DNA of 64,000 bases from Schistocephalus solidus (Eukaryota; Platyhelminthes; Cestoda; Diphyllobothriidea; Diphyllobothriidae). The position numbers and the translations under genes are program-made. The stretch spans positions 124,001 through 188,000 of the forward strand of contig WEDG01007544.1 of NCBI GenBank assembly GCA_017591395.1, given 5' to 3'. Position 1 is the first letter of the stretch; each line of letters starts with the position of its first letter. A model generated the notes under the pieces. The model saw only the letters and a list, made by a program, of their open reading frames with translations, was not told the DNA's origin and did no database searches. Of the stretch, positions 24,835 through 36,249 are shown piece by piece.

Positions 24835-25690
24835 TGTTGGCTGCATGGTATATACTTAAGCATTTACAGAGCACACTCCTTTGGTACAGCTAAAAATCAC
24901 CGGCGCAAATTGAAATTAAAACTACTATTGAAGTAATCAGTTAAATTGAACCATACGCTAACTTCAAGAGCGCATAGGCATAGTCGGCGGTCAGTACCAT
25001 GGAATAGTTCGAATGAATAAAAAAAATAAAATTCAGTTTTGGCTAAAAAAGGATGGAATTGCAAAATTAAGGTAGAAACTGTTAGAGGGTGAATGAGGAA
25101 GGAAGAAATGGTGGCTCAATTTCTGGTCATTGTGTTCATCTTTGTTCTCTTCCGTAAGATTCGTCGGTTGTGGATCGTGCGCCATTACGCAACCCCCTGT
25201 GAGGGATCTTGACTGAGGCTCAGGCATGATAAGGGATAAGTTCGATTTCAATATCTCGTCAGGATGCAGAGGCCAATGCCATTACCACGAATGAGTTACT
25301 TCAAAACCCAAATAAAACTGCTGTGCAACGCAGGACGGAGTCCGAACGATATGAGACGCAATGAAGGGGTATTAATGAAACACTGGAGGCAGGGGAAAGC
25401 TAACATATTTGTCAAGGTAGGTTTCCATGGTTGACTGAATATTCCCAAACAAACTAAACTCTATTAGGTCAGTCGTGGCCATCAAGGCCTCGTACCTCAG
25501 GGACGGACTAAGCGGCAGTCTCGGTAAGTAATTGAATTGACCAAAGGCTCCAAACCAATGCATCTGTAGTACGCTTCCCCAAAATGTGTGAAGGCATTAG
25601 CGTGGTTTGTTCAATATCAGCTCCTTATTCACGTCTATTCTAAAGAGACTGAATAGGACGATGATCAGTATCCTGGCGAGGAAGAGCTGC
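24835..25690. other. No recognised feature
   Basis: Frames of up to 72 codons on the minus strand without motifs. The 25020-25035 stretch is A-rich. No gene is supported. Confidence 0.3.
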
Positions 25691-25699
25691 GATGAAACG

Positions 25700-25885
25700 G
25701 TGCTCCTTAAACAAGAAGCATTTTATTGACTTACGGAAAATTAACCTGAATTCAGGCCTATGTATAGATGACCACATTCATTACCAGCCTAAAGGAACTC
25801 AGATTGGTTCCCTTTGTCTCGTTAAACCATCGAGACGATGTTACTGGAGCTTGAGACTCGTGTCTTCACCTCTTAACAGCTAAAG
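25700..25885 (+). pseudogene. Possible reverse-transcriptase fragment, Penelope-like type
   Basis: The plus frame reads LRKINLNSGLC, then IDDHIHYQPKGTQIGSLCLV. This resembles the PLE stretch just before the G-x-PMGSPLS box, where PLEs read '...F-x-Q-x-x-G-x-PMGS'. Only one box is present, so the call is weak. It lies on the opposite strand to the larger PLE fossil just to the right; the two could be parts of inverted copies. Confidence 0.35.
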
Positions 25886-26192
25886 TTCTGAATGTGCACG
25901 CAGATAGCGCACTTGTGGTCTTAATGGGAGATGCCATTAGCACCTTCGTAAACTAATTTCATACCATTTTCTCACAAATCCTGTTCAGTCGAGTTCATTT
26001 GAATGAATTTCGTGGAGTAGAGAGAAGGATTCAATTCCTGGCTGTTGCAATATCATGCCATAAAGAATAAAGATCCCAGGCTGACGCCTAGCTTACTGTG
26101 ATAAGCATTGCGATGGTTCTGCACTTCGATAACCGCAGAACGCACACTAACATGTTTCAACGGAAAATGCGCTAATTACCTTTCAGTACGAT

Positions 26193-27960
26193 TTAGAGTT
26201 CACCCGTGGGCTCAGTTTCAGGTGGTGAACATATGTTTGCTTTCTGCAAACTCTCCTTAGGCCAGCAAAAGTTTATGCGAACGGTATCCCCACAACGCTC
26301 GGAATCAATAGCATGTGCGGGAAGAGCCCTGTTTATTTGCCCGATTTCGCTTTTTCCCGGCCATACCGGGAGGTGCTCGCGTATTTCTTTAGATAGACGC
26401 CGACTCGTGCGTCCAGTATAATCTGCCCGACATAAGCAAGTTAAGGAGTAAATACACATTGAGGTGTTCTACAACGGGGTTCCTCCTTACCTTCTCCGCG
26501 TGAAATAGGGTTGGAAGAATATAATATCGGATCCCTTGCTGTTAGAAGGTTCACGCGAGAGCTTGATTAAGGCGTCCTCTTAAGAGTTCTCTCGCTGCGT
26601 TCCCATCGATAAGGGACTTTGTGAAGCAGAGGTTTCTTGTTGGCAATCAGTTTTGTGAGTTTGTTATAGTCGCTCGGCAATATTTTTGCAATAAACCTGT
26701 CAGAATACCCGTTCTCGGGAAGCATATCCTGGATGGTTCTAAGCTCCTACGCAATGTTATCAACTGAATATATTTTCCAGCCCTTTGTGCCAAGTGGCGG
26801 ACTGGATTGCGTTTTCGTTGGACGCTACCGTCAGGTCTCCTGCTTAGAAGGACGTATAAGATCAGGAGCGAAACAGCCACTTTTATCACCAAAATGGATT
26901 TAGTCAACGGATAAGCCTACATTATAGCATTTAGGTCGACAGTTACTTCTGGTTCCTTGAGACAATTACAAAGATGTCATCTATGTTGCAACATTAATGT
27001 GTTAGCTTATTTATCTGATCACTTAGTTAAGATTTTTCCAGCTGGCCAAGGAAGATTTCGGCTAACAGAGGTCTAATAGGCGAGAATATAGCCACATGGT
27101 TTATTTTTTTGCAGGAATGGTTGCCAAAAAGGCGTTGTATTTTAAATGAGCATCTCAGTAATAGTTTCATGTAGTGTATTTGTTAGAATACCTATTTCAT
27201 GCTTATCGACCGATAGGAATTCGCAGATACAATTAAAATTCTCGGTTTGTAAAAAGTGATGAGACGTCTAGTGAGAACATCCAAATTTCTTTAATACTAA
27301 GGTTTTTGACGTCACTAATGTATTCAAAGGTACATCGATAGCTACGTGGTAGTAACTGACGATTGTGCGGCTTGAGTTTCTCTGCTAAACATTTAGTCAT
27401 CACATTATACAGACAGTTTTGCATGCCCCAATTCAGACCAAATAGTAGGAAGTTCTAAGGGTTCTTCGAGAAATCTTTTAAGTGAGGAACATGTGTGCCA
27501 ACTGTTTGGAAGTGTTTGAGCACATGGTCGCTTAGGAAACCTCCTGCGTGGAGCTTTCTTAGACAGAAGATCAGTTTACCACTACTTCATGCATGCAGTT
27601 TCTTCCACCGTTACTACGGTAAGGGTTAAGCAGGCTATGAGTAACAAAGGCGGAAAGCCCTTAGATTAGATTATTGTCTGACGGGAGAAAGGTAACCTGA
27701 GGGCCATCAATGAGCTTAAAAGGAGCACGAGGTCTCCGATTTTGGCCCGCACCATTTAGAAACATATTCCTATCAATATTGCACTTAATGAAACGGGTTT
27801 TTCTTCCAAGTTCCTCGGAGAAATAGTTCTTTATTGCCTCCCTTTTCCTACTGACCTCAAAGTAAAAATTGCAGGTGCCTGATGATCCATAGAGTACTCT
27901 TCGATTTCTCCTGCGACTTCTCTCCAGCACTCAAGTGCTGACTAAAACCGAAGCCTCTTG
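26193..27960 (-). pseudogene. Decayed Penelope-like retroelement (RT plus GIY-YIG endonuclease)
   Basis: Read on minus from 27.96 to 26.19 kb, conserved boxes occur in the right order, spread over different frames. The N-terminal region is at 27661-27930. KEIWMFSLDVSSLFTN, the PLE box with the first catalytic Asp, is at about 27240-27290. SPIRPLLAEIFLGQLE, the box after the G-x-PMGS motif, is at about 27045-27100. IDDIFVIVSRNQK, the Y-V-D-D box with its two Asp codons at 26976-26981, is at about 26945-26985. Last comes a GIY-YIG domain at 26193-26459 with DYTGRTSRRL and REHLP, plus Cys residues typical of the PLE endonuclease. PLE proteins combine a telomerase-related RT with this nuclease. 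Stops and frameshifts show that the copy is old. In the catalytic box, Tyr-Val has become Asn-Ile. Confidence 0.8.
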
Positions 27961-27964
27961 AGAT

Positions 27965-30110
27965 ACCAAACAGTTGGCCAGGAGATATCTTCAAAAATCA
28001 GAAAATAAAATGTTTAAGATGAAACTGAAGGGTACATTCGATGGAATCCTTGTCGCCAAGTGCTTGAAGGTCGGACTGAACAAGTAAACTCGTTTGGACA
28101 GATAAGGCTGAAGGCCCACTTACGAAATGCAAAAGCTCAGAAGTAGAAGTGAAATTGCGTCGATTTGCACAGTTGACTTCTACCGGGCCTTGAGAGGCAT
28201 AATAATAAAGAAATCTAACGCGTGGCTGGTAAAGTTTAAAACCAGATTGAAAGCCAAAATACTATGGCTTTCGGATTACTACCATCGAAAATTCAACCGT
28301 CACGACTGATGCTGCCTACCATGTGCCCATGGGATTGTGAGCGTGTGACTGTAACATTATTTCAACCATACAGATTAACCCAGCACCGCAGCTACTCTAC
28401 TGACTCGCTTATTGGACCATCCGAATCACAACGACCTGTGAAGTTTCAAGGTTAAATGTCGCCATTGGTCTAGAATATACGCGTCTACATGTCCAAGGGT
28501 TTAACGCTCAACGAACTTTAACTACAGCAGCAAATGCATGCAAAAGTAAGAAATCTCAAGGGTTTGTATCATTGGTTATATTTTTAAACTTACTGGAGCT
28601 AAGTAGTGTTATTTTAAATTTGACTCATTTATATCAAAGACTTATATATAGTAAAGCCTATCATGACTTTTTGCATTATACAGAAGATAGCAATGCAGTC
28701 TGCATTTTTTCTAAGAATACATGTACTGATATGCATCACTCTCAAAAGCTACTCTAAGGAGTGATCCTGAAATCTACTTATGGCCAAAGTTTATTGTTTT
28801 CGGATTTTTCCTATCGTGTTACAATAATCCAGTTAATGTCTTTTTAAAAAAACTTTCAGACTCCTCAGTGAAAACGGATCAATAACAAAGGTCAGCCAAG
28901 TAGTTCGATTATATTCATTTCTTTTCTTTTCATTTCTTATCGAAAGCCTTATACTCGTCTTCTTCGTAATTCCTAGAAGACGATCACTTTTTTGAGACTC
29001 ATGGGCTCAAGGGGAATTTTATTCAGCCTTCAACCTAAGCGTAAACACTCATTTATTTCACTTTATGACATGAGCAAAATGTCCACAGGTCTTGAACTAG
29101 CAAGATCATTATCAGGCACAGACTTGAGTAATTTACGTCAATTTACTTCACATACCAGAGCTTGCTTGGTCATATGACTATCTAAGTACTTTTAGCATAC
29201 AGTGGGTCTACCAGCTCGACTGTTCGAAACAGCCAGACAGATAGTTATCGCAGTTAATGACTGAAATTGCAAGGAATTTAGTAACGATTTTTACAATATT
29301 ATGTGCTACAATGCGTTACGAGCAAACGAGAATGTTTAACGGAGCTCTCAAGTTGAAATGACTACATGATTCTAAAACAGATAAGCGAGGAACAACGTAT
29401 CAAGTCGGTTTACACACTGTGGCGTACTGCATTGCCCCATAAATGTTACTAGACAACTTATCCTTTCCGATAAACTTCGGTATTTAGCAAAATCAGTTTA
29501 AGTTTAGTAAAAAATTGCCAAGTACGTTATTAAAGACTTACAGGGAGCACAAATCCCTGTAACATGATGGAAGTGCCCCGGACGGCGATAGGAAACTTAT
29601 TTCATAAAATAAATTCGGTACCCATCATTAATGTGTTGGGTTTTAGCGTATGAACTTAACTCCTACGAGTTCAACGTAAGTCTCACATAATGTTTAAAGC
29701 AGTTCAAGATTTCCTTCGGTACTTTTCAACTGACTCAATGAAACATCTGCTTATAATCACCCCATCGATAGAGATAGCCAAGTATGCTGTTAAATAAAAT
29801 ACCTTAGTCCTATATACATCCAAGAAAGGATGATAAACGTCCCACGTTATCTAGCTGAATGCTAAAAAATTGCGATTGCTCAAAACCTCTTAGGGGAAGG
29901 AAGACCACATATTCATGAAAAGTTACAAGACTTCAATTGGATGTTCTTGTGGTATGAAATTGTCGTTGGCGGAAAAGACTTCTATTAAGATACCCCACGT
30001 GCAAGCGTCCTCTGAGGTACGTAGTTCTGCAACAAAATGTGCAATTTGTGTTTGAAAGCGCACTCAAGGATCTAGCACGGTGTTCTATAACCAGTAGTGT
30101 AAACTTTCTT
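27965..30110. other. No recognised feature
   Basis: AT-rich DNA with frames of about 60 codons. No splice-bounded exon or repeat unit was recognised. It could include the 5' flank of the PLE fossil and the promoter of the gene that follows, neither of which can be marked. Confidence 0.3.
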
Positions 30111-30128
30111 CCGTGGTGGCACGCCCAG

Positions 30129-30346
30129 GGCGGCTCCGGCCGCGCCAGCCACCTGCGCCCTCTCCCATCTCCGGTCTTCTTGACTCTGTCTTGACACCGG
30201 GCTCAGGTGGGGGAGGAGGAGAGAGTGCGGTAGCTGCAGCGCAAGGCTACCATCACTTAAAACTAATTCACGCGCAAGTCACCGTCCCTGCACCACCTGG
30301 TGTGGAGCATACGGTGGACCTCGTCGAAATCGACGGTCGAACTGCC
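30129..30346 (+). CDS. Candidate exon, possibly N-terminal part of the SUZ12-like gene
   Basis: A GC-rich island in AT-rich DNA with an open frame on plus. An acceptor-like TTTCTTCC...CCCAG ends at 30128 and donor-like GTGTGT sites lie at 30347 or later. The product is Pro/Ser/Gly-rich (a run of five Gly in GSGGGGGES), then becomes ordered: YHHLKLIHAQVTVP and HTVDLVEIDGRTAV, with alternating hydrophobic residues as in beta strands. A similar order (low-complexity start, then beta-rich region) is known in SUZ12. The sequence link is weak and rests mainly on being 2 kb upstream on the same strand. Confidence 0.33.
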
Positions 30347-30359
30347 GTGTGTGTGTGAA

Positions 30360-32260
30360 TCATTATGCGATATCTAACGATATTCCAAGACTTTGTTGAT
30401 GCTATATCCTTGAATTTCAATCGCTTCCGTTTTTAATGAGCATTTATCACATAAAAACAAATGAGGAAATTTGAGGAAATATTTGGAGGCCTTATAGCAT
30501 GGCATTATCAAATCCTCAGTGCCAACACTGATGGCTTAAGAGCATAGTATTACGTAAAAGATTTACTTAAAAAGGACAGTAATAAGAAGAGCAAGTCGTA
30601 ATTCATAAGTCTTTCGCCTCGAAAGAGCCACCTTAGTTGAACCACCTTGCTGAACCTGTGATAGAGTGCTTACTTTTTGTTATATCCAAAAAGAGCACCC
30701 AAGAAAATATCCGACTAATAGAAGAATGGTTTCATTGTCGTGAATTTATGGATTTTTTCACTATAAAATACATCTTATTGATAGGTTTGTAGGTTTAACA
30801 TGTGCTACCTTATGATGCAGTTAAACGCGTGAAACTGCAATTCTTATTTAGAAGTTCGGGCTGATCTTACTAGTCCTTAACTTATTTCACTTTGCAAATG
30901 ATCACGTGAACATGAAGTAAGCTTCCCACTTAAACCTCTTTCAAGTTGCATCTCAAAACTATTTAACTATGCGTGTACTATCAAAAATGGCATGGGTAAC
31001 GTTTTAGGACCTACTGATGAGTCCAAACACTTACACTTGCGGGAAAAAGTTTTAGCCAAAAATTACGAAGATACAAGCTTAATATTAAGCCAATACTATG
31101 TCGATTGTTATCACAAGTTGAACAAAGGACTTCTATTGGGCGATGGTGTATGGGTGAGGTGAGAAATGGCGAGGTCGACGCTTGAAACCAGCGTCAATAC
31201 CTTACTTCCATAAATCTGAACCATTGAAGTCTAGCACGACGCGCTGTGAGTAGTTGTATATAAGGAGACCAACTGAGAACTCACCCCACCGTCCACCTAT
31301 GGCACAGTGATCATGATGCAAGGGTTTCTTTCTACTGTGGCCTCTGTGATAGCTTCAAATGCTGCAAAGTGCAAACGTAACGTTGGCAAACATAAGATGA
31401 TGGCTTCGGCTCATGACAACTAAGTTAATTGCCGCTTGGTTTCGCTTGGATCCGCCAATGACCCAAGACAAAGGTGGAAAGGAGATAGGGTGATCCAGCT
31501 AGGCTCTGGCGTTTGGCTCCTCAAAATAACTAGCCAGAACGCTATTCGAAGCTATTACGAGGCACTGATAATCCTGCTTGGAAGGTACAAAAATAAAAGA
31601 GTGACTGGGTCCCGCTGAGAACTGATCATCAGACAGAGGCTAATCGGTTTTGAGGTGGTCTTCATGATCCTCACTTGAGGAGATCCGAGACCCCTGCATG
31701 CAGTCTGCTGCACGTGGAATTAGTGGTCAGAGCGAGTGGGTGGGACTATTTAGCCTTCTCAGTCACATTGTACCCCAACGCTTGCTTCCAGTCGGTTTTA
31801 CTGTGCTCTGCCATTAGAACACGGTAGGCGTGAAAATAATGAGTCTGGTTGATGCATCAAAAGTCTACCTCACTGTAAAGAACACGCGCAGGTTACCAAC
31901 GGGGTTGCGATGAATGAGCTATTATCTTGGGAATAAGACTAACAAAAACTATGATGAAACCGTTGTTTAAATGAGACTATTCGCCTTTGTGATTCCTCAT
32001 TTCGATCTCTCCTCAGGCTAACCGGTTAAGATGGCGAGAGCAAATGGGCTACTATTCGTTAAAAATACATTGACTAAGTCAGCACAATACGTACTTGTCC
32101 ACGGCATGTGAAATTATCTGCACAATATTACGAAATCTACGATGTCGGAGAAACACAGCGTGAAAAACCACATGACCTGGTTCTTATACTTAGAGGCTAA
32201 GCTCTGATGTCATGGCCGGATTCTGTTCTCCCCTAAACCAACCTTCGACTCAAACAATCA
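30360..32260. other. Presumed intron or intergenic DNA
   Basis: No exon with good borders was recognised. A plus frame of 60 codons at 31436-31618 lacks motifs. The stretch would be an intron if the candidate exon before it and the zinc-finger exon after it belong together. Confidence 0.3.
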
Positions 32261-32266
32261 AATCAG

Positions 32267-32501
32267 AGGACAGCGATCATGGCCCTTCTATCGCGCGCCA
32301 GACCGCGCAGTCACCTGTCCCTACTGTCCGCAGGGCACAGAACACGAGGCTAGAACCACCTGCTGCCAGCCACACATTGAAAATCAGCACTCCGTTACAG
32401 GTGGAGATGCAGGTCTAAAGCGTATCTTCATATGGAGTCTGGAGGACATACTGATTCTCGAAAGCTCACTTTCGGGGAAATTTATTCAGCTGTCGAGCAA
32501 G
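32267..32501 (+). CDS. Zinc-finger exon of a SUZ12-like Polycomb gene (tentative)
   Basis: The frame is open from 32208 (acceptor AG at 32265-32266, 32268 or 32272-32273) to a near-perfect donor AAG/GTAAGT at 32501/32502. It encodes RAVTCPYCPQGTE, then CCQPHIENQH. This is one zinc finger of C-x2-C-x15-H-x4-H form; SUZ12 has a single finger C-x2-C-x12-H-x4-H starting CPWC. After the finger, KRIFIWSLEDILILESSLSG has the hydrophobic pattern of the RFIFNYV...IDVS strand pair that follows it in SUZ12. SUZ12 is a core subunit of the nuclear PRC2 complex, which methylates histone H3 Lys27. Three extra residues in the finger and the modest overall similarity leave doubt. The exon ends in phase 0, as the next candidate exon needs. 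Confidence 0.42.
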
Positions 32502-33349
32502 GTAAGTCTAAAAAACGCAGTTTGTTCGGTATAGGCGCGTTCGGGTGTCACAAAAAGTCGCATTATACAAGGCAGGTGTGAATTTGAAAACTGAAAAAAA
32601 AGTATTACCGACAGAGACAGGGAGATTAGGATGAATATTTTTTTGTCTTGCTGGCTGTTATTAGCCAGTGATGCCTCAGCTCCGACTGTGCAAATGCATT
32701 GTAGTTCTTCAGCTCTGAGGCTTTTCCCTATTCTGTCGTGCAATCCGGGGCAGAGACATCAAACAGCCTGACTTTCGGTTAAGCCATTACTTTTAGCGTC
32801 CTTTCCCGTATACTAGTTCCTGGCGGCGGACAGAATGGAAGCAAGTAAGAGCCTAACCACACAAATGAGGGTCGGTGCTTACTTGACTCCTACAAAAACT
32901 TAACTGCAAAAGGTATATAGCGCACTGATGATCGGTAAAAAAACCGTTAATCAGCTTTCTGCCTCTTGCCTGTTGCAGCCTTAGCTTAACATACTTATGA
33001 AATCTTGGATCTGTTCAGAACATTAGTGACCAGGAGCTGTGTGGTCAGTAACAGGTTAAACCATGGCAGCAAATGTAAATCCACAGGAAATTTGTTATTG
33101 GGTGCAGGAGATCCCAGCGGCAAGGAACTGTGAACAAACTGACGAGTCATTCTCAAAGGTTTTGTTTGATTAGTAAAACTAGCTACTAAAAATAAAATTT
33201 CCGATTCCATTCCGAACCTTTTGCAAACGGTGGTAGGTGGGCCCTCACCAATGGTGTTCCTGTTTGCCCTGGGGCTCAATGTCAAGCTGCATTTTTAACC
33301 GCAAATTACTGGCATATTATGGGCAGAAAGACTACCAAAAAGGACAGGG

Positions 33350-33610
33350 GAGATTAGGATGGGCCTCTCTGGCAACTAACCAACTGGTCGCTGGTTCGAG
33401 TCTCACTTATTGCAATACCTGGGGGTGAATAAGGTTGGCTGATGATGGCTTATAATTTGGAAAGGGCTAATCCACTCTCCTTTGTATTGATCGGTAATAT
33501 CTTTCTGCCTATAATATAGTATCAGCTGACTAGCCGCTGGCAGGGATAGAGATTAAGTCCAATGGTACAACAAAACTAGTGCGTTCCGTAGCACGATCGT
33601 TGAGCATCCA
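33350..33610 (+). repeat. Old tRNA-headed repeat copy inside the presumed SUZ12-like intron
   Basis: A damaged A-box part (GGGCCTCTCTGGCAACTAACC, 33360-33380) and a good B box (GGTTCGAGTCTC, about 33393) are followed by TTGGCTGATGATGGCTTATAAT. This is the hammerhead segment with a broken stem II and GGAAAG in place of CAGAAA. Family B-like linker parts (AGCCGCTGGCAGGG, then ACGATCGTTGAGC) follow. The insertion lies between two exons on the same strand and would be removed with the intron. Confidence 0.6.
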
Positions 33611-34216
33611 ACTACAAATGCTTTTCTACCAACAAATAAGAACACTTCATTTTTTTGCTAAAAAAATTGTCTCTATCGATGAGTAACCGTAAGAGCGAGC
33701 TGTCTGATTTGATGTGCTTGCAGACCAAGATAGATCGTTGGATACGTGGTCATCCCCCTCTGATTAACCGAGAAAACATTGTATTCTTTCGTATGACCCG
33801 CACATAATACAATAAAAAATCCTCGAAACTCTCCACATGACATCTTTAATAGTCTGCAATTGTATGAGAAGCATTCACACATTTTAAAACACCCTCGTTA
33901 GAGAGGCTACTGATGCATGTGAAAAGTAGAGAGCAAGAGCGACACTGGAAATCAATCCCCACGTCACTTCAGCCCACTCCTAACTATAGGAAAGCTGATA
34001 CGCTTTGAAATTATCAAACTAAGCCAAAATCACGGTCTTGGAAGGCTGCAATCTGACTGGATAATGCAATCCTTGTATGTATGTGGGGTGACTGGCTTGA
34101 AAACTGAGATTCAGGCTCAATACATTTTCTCGGCGAGCTTTCTATTGACACTTTCGTGAACACGAGATCAGAGTCTTATTTTCTGTTAAAATCGTTTACA
34201 TTTACGGGGACCAGAG

Positions 34217-34294
34217 AATGTGTGGCACGAGAAGACGGGCAGTTTTGCTTTGCCAGCCACTGAGTCCGAACCCGTACGCAGGGGCCCTGAGTCT
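34217..34294 (+). CDS. Next exon of the SUZ12-like gene (tentative)
   Basis: After a T-rich tract and an AG at 34215-34216, the plus frame reads NVWHEKTGSFALPAT, then EPVRRGPES. In SUZ12 the matching stretch has Gly-Phe-Ala-Phe followed some residues later by Pro-Val-Lys-Arg; here Gly-Ser-Phe-Ala and Pro-Val-Arg-Arg lie at similar spacing. The frame meets a TAG at 34301-34303, so the exon must end earlier, at a donor GTACGC (after 34273) or GTTTTT (after 34294). Both keep phase 0, which fits the exon at 34600. Neither donor is strong. Confidence 0.35.
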
Positions 34295-34599
34295 GTTTTT
34301 TAGCTATGTCGGGAGCATGAGGGGTGAGGGTGGGAGAGAATGCAGCTGATGATTCGCAAATCTGCTTCCCTAAAATCAATTCACGCGCTCGTCGTGGGCG
34401 CTGCGTCCACTCCATGGGACTCACGATCAACGCTTTAGCGCGCGATGGTCAATTTTTCCTCATCATACAGAAAATTGTTAAGTATTTTTGGATGCTATGG
34501 AAGTGTTGTAGTTTTTGGTCTTATAGGTTGGTAGACAGTGCATATAAATTTTGTGAAACCTTGAAAATATATTAACTTAACACGGTTTTCTTTTAACAG

Positions 34600-34689
34600 G
34601 AGATTGCTGAAGCGCGCCTCTGTTTGCGCAAAGTGGACGAGCATGTTGTTAGCGCAGCGAATCAACATTTCTTTTATCAAGAGACGGAG
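34600..34689 (+). CDS. 30-codon exon of the SUZ12-like gene
   Basis: It has very clear borders: acceptor TTTTCTTTTAACAG ending at 34599 and donor GAG/GTAACT at 34689/34690. It is exactly 90 nt in phase 0. It encodes EIAEARLCLRKVDEHVVSAA followed by NQHFFYQETE. In SUZ12 the corresponding part has a Leu-Val-Cys-Arg-Pro-Lys stretch and then Asn-Arg-Leu-Tyr-Phe-His-Ser-Asp-Thr. Here Arg-Leu-Cys-Leu-Arg-Lys and Asn-Gln-His-Phe-Phe-Tyr-Gln-Glu-Thr take those places. The intervening serine/acidic linker is shorter. I am fairly sure this is a real exon and less sure of the family. Confidence 0.55.
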
Positions 34690-35142
34690 GTAACTTTGAG
34701 TTTTTTTTGTCGTCTTTTGCAACTGAGAGTTCTAATAAAGTTGGACACGGGCTTTTACCTAGTAAGTCTTTTGACAGCAGAGATAGAGAATTTGCTGCGT
34801 AAGACGAGCGACTGCTCAATAACAGATTCATGTACGCGGTTCCACATCAAGTGTGTAGATGAAAGCTGAGAACGAACTGAGCAATCTAGTGTTACGACAT
34901 TTAGGAGATTCAAGTGAATTGGTAAAGATTTGGGATCCCATATTGGGCTTATTTTTCCAAAAAACCAGTTAAATTCCAAAATTTCTCCTAGAAAGTAGTC
35001 TCAAATATTTGAGAAATTTCAAATTTGTTATTATCTATGAGTCTTACTTCACCATATCGAAAAAAAACAGAATTTTAACTTCCATATAGTTTATTGACTT
35101 TGTCGGATCATGGCCACTTAACGGAACTTCTGTCCCTGACAG

Positions 35143-35201
35143 GAATTTGACCAAGCGCACATTGATGACGTCGCTGGCAGTGACAGCGAACAAGAATTGA
35201 G
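35143..35201 (+). CDS. Acidic exon of the SUZ12-like gene
   Basis: An acceptor CTGTCCCTGACAG ends at 35142 and a donor GAG/GTATGT lies at 35201/35202. The 59-nt exon is in phase with the previous one and encodes EFDQAHIDDVAGSDSEQEL plus part of an Arg or Ser codon. The Asp-Ser-Glu-x-Glu motif is at the same place as the Val-Asp-Ser-Glu-Asp-Glu motif that stands between the Tyr-Phe-His-Ser segment and the VEFS box in SUZ12. The VEFS box itself, which should follow, was not found before 38 kb. The gene may go on after a larger intron, be broken here, or not be SUZ12. Confidence 0.5.
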
Positions 35202-35439
35202 GTATGTTCTGCCTTGACCTTCTATTCCAATAACCACAACAAGTTGGGTGCATTATAGTTCCAAGAGTTGAAGGACGAAATCGTGTGTATCCCCACGCAT
35301 AAAACACCAAGCAGGCAGGTCTTCTATCCGGGAATGTTAATCAGAGGCATTTTATGAGTTGGGGTAACGGAAGCAAATAAGAAATGCCAATACTTGAATT
35401 CACGCCATTATCTTGTTTAAGTACACCAATAGCCAACGA

Positions 35440-36245
35440 AAACCCGAACCGCACACTTTAAAAAATGAAGTAGTGATGGTATGATATGTAGCCCAAACCG
35501 GTTGTTGTTGAGAAATATGCTTGTTTATTTTATGTAGGTATGCATGCTTCATTAAATTTACGTTTTTAACGTTGGTATTAGTGGTCAAGTTCAAAGTAGG
35601 GTTATTAAGGTTGCGATTAGCATTAAGGTTTTATAATTAAAACTGTGGTTTAGATAATGGTTTTGAGGTTAGGGTTAGCATAAGAAGATAAAGGTTAGGA
35701 TTCGGGTTTTAGGATAAGCTCACATTTACTCGTCTCCGTTACTGGGATGTTTTAGTTCTGTTTAAATCGATTTTGATTTGCCAGTTGCCTGAGACTAGGC
35801 TACTCAGCCGAATTTGTTTACATTCAGTAAGAACACAACGGAAGGTAAAAATAGAACAAAATAATACACCATAATACAAATTAAGATATGATGAGGAGAT
35901 AACCCTGTAAAAAACGGTACATGAAATTTAATACTCAAAATAGAACCCCTATGAGAGTATACCTGAGCTTATCCTAAAACCTGAATCCTAACCATAAACT
36001 TAAAAACAAACGTAAACATAGTCTAACTTTAAAACCGTAACAATAACCCTAACTCTAAAACCGAACCTTGTATCCTAATCTTAAAACCCTGTACTACATG
36101 TAACTGTTCCTAACTTTGAACTCAATCACTAATAACACCGTAACATACATTACGTTAAGAAAGCATGCATACATTAATAAGATCAGCAAACACGTTTTAC
36201 AACAACGGCTTGTTGGAGCTACATAGCATACTCTCACCCGAAACT
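35440..36245. mobile_element. Foldback element with telomere-like inverted arms
   Basis: The left arm (about 35470-35722) and right arm (about 35958-36240) are inverted copies of each other over at least 230 bases. Matching blocks include TTAGGATTCGGGTTTTAGGA against TCCTAAAACCTGAATCCTAA at the inner ends, TATTAGTGGTCAAGTTCAAAG against its complement around 36115, TATGCATGCTT against AAGCATGCATA, and CCGGTTGTTGTTG against CAACAACGG near the outer ends. The inner 100-150 bases of both arms are rich in degenerate GGTTAGGGTTA / TAACCCTAA words, like eroded telomere repeat. No transposase frame is present. A non-autonomous foldback or MITE-type element is likely. Confidence 0.6.
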
Positions 36246-36249
36246 GTAG

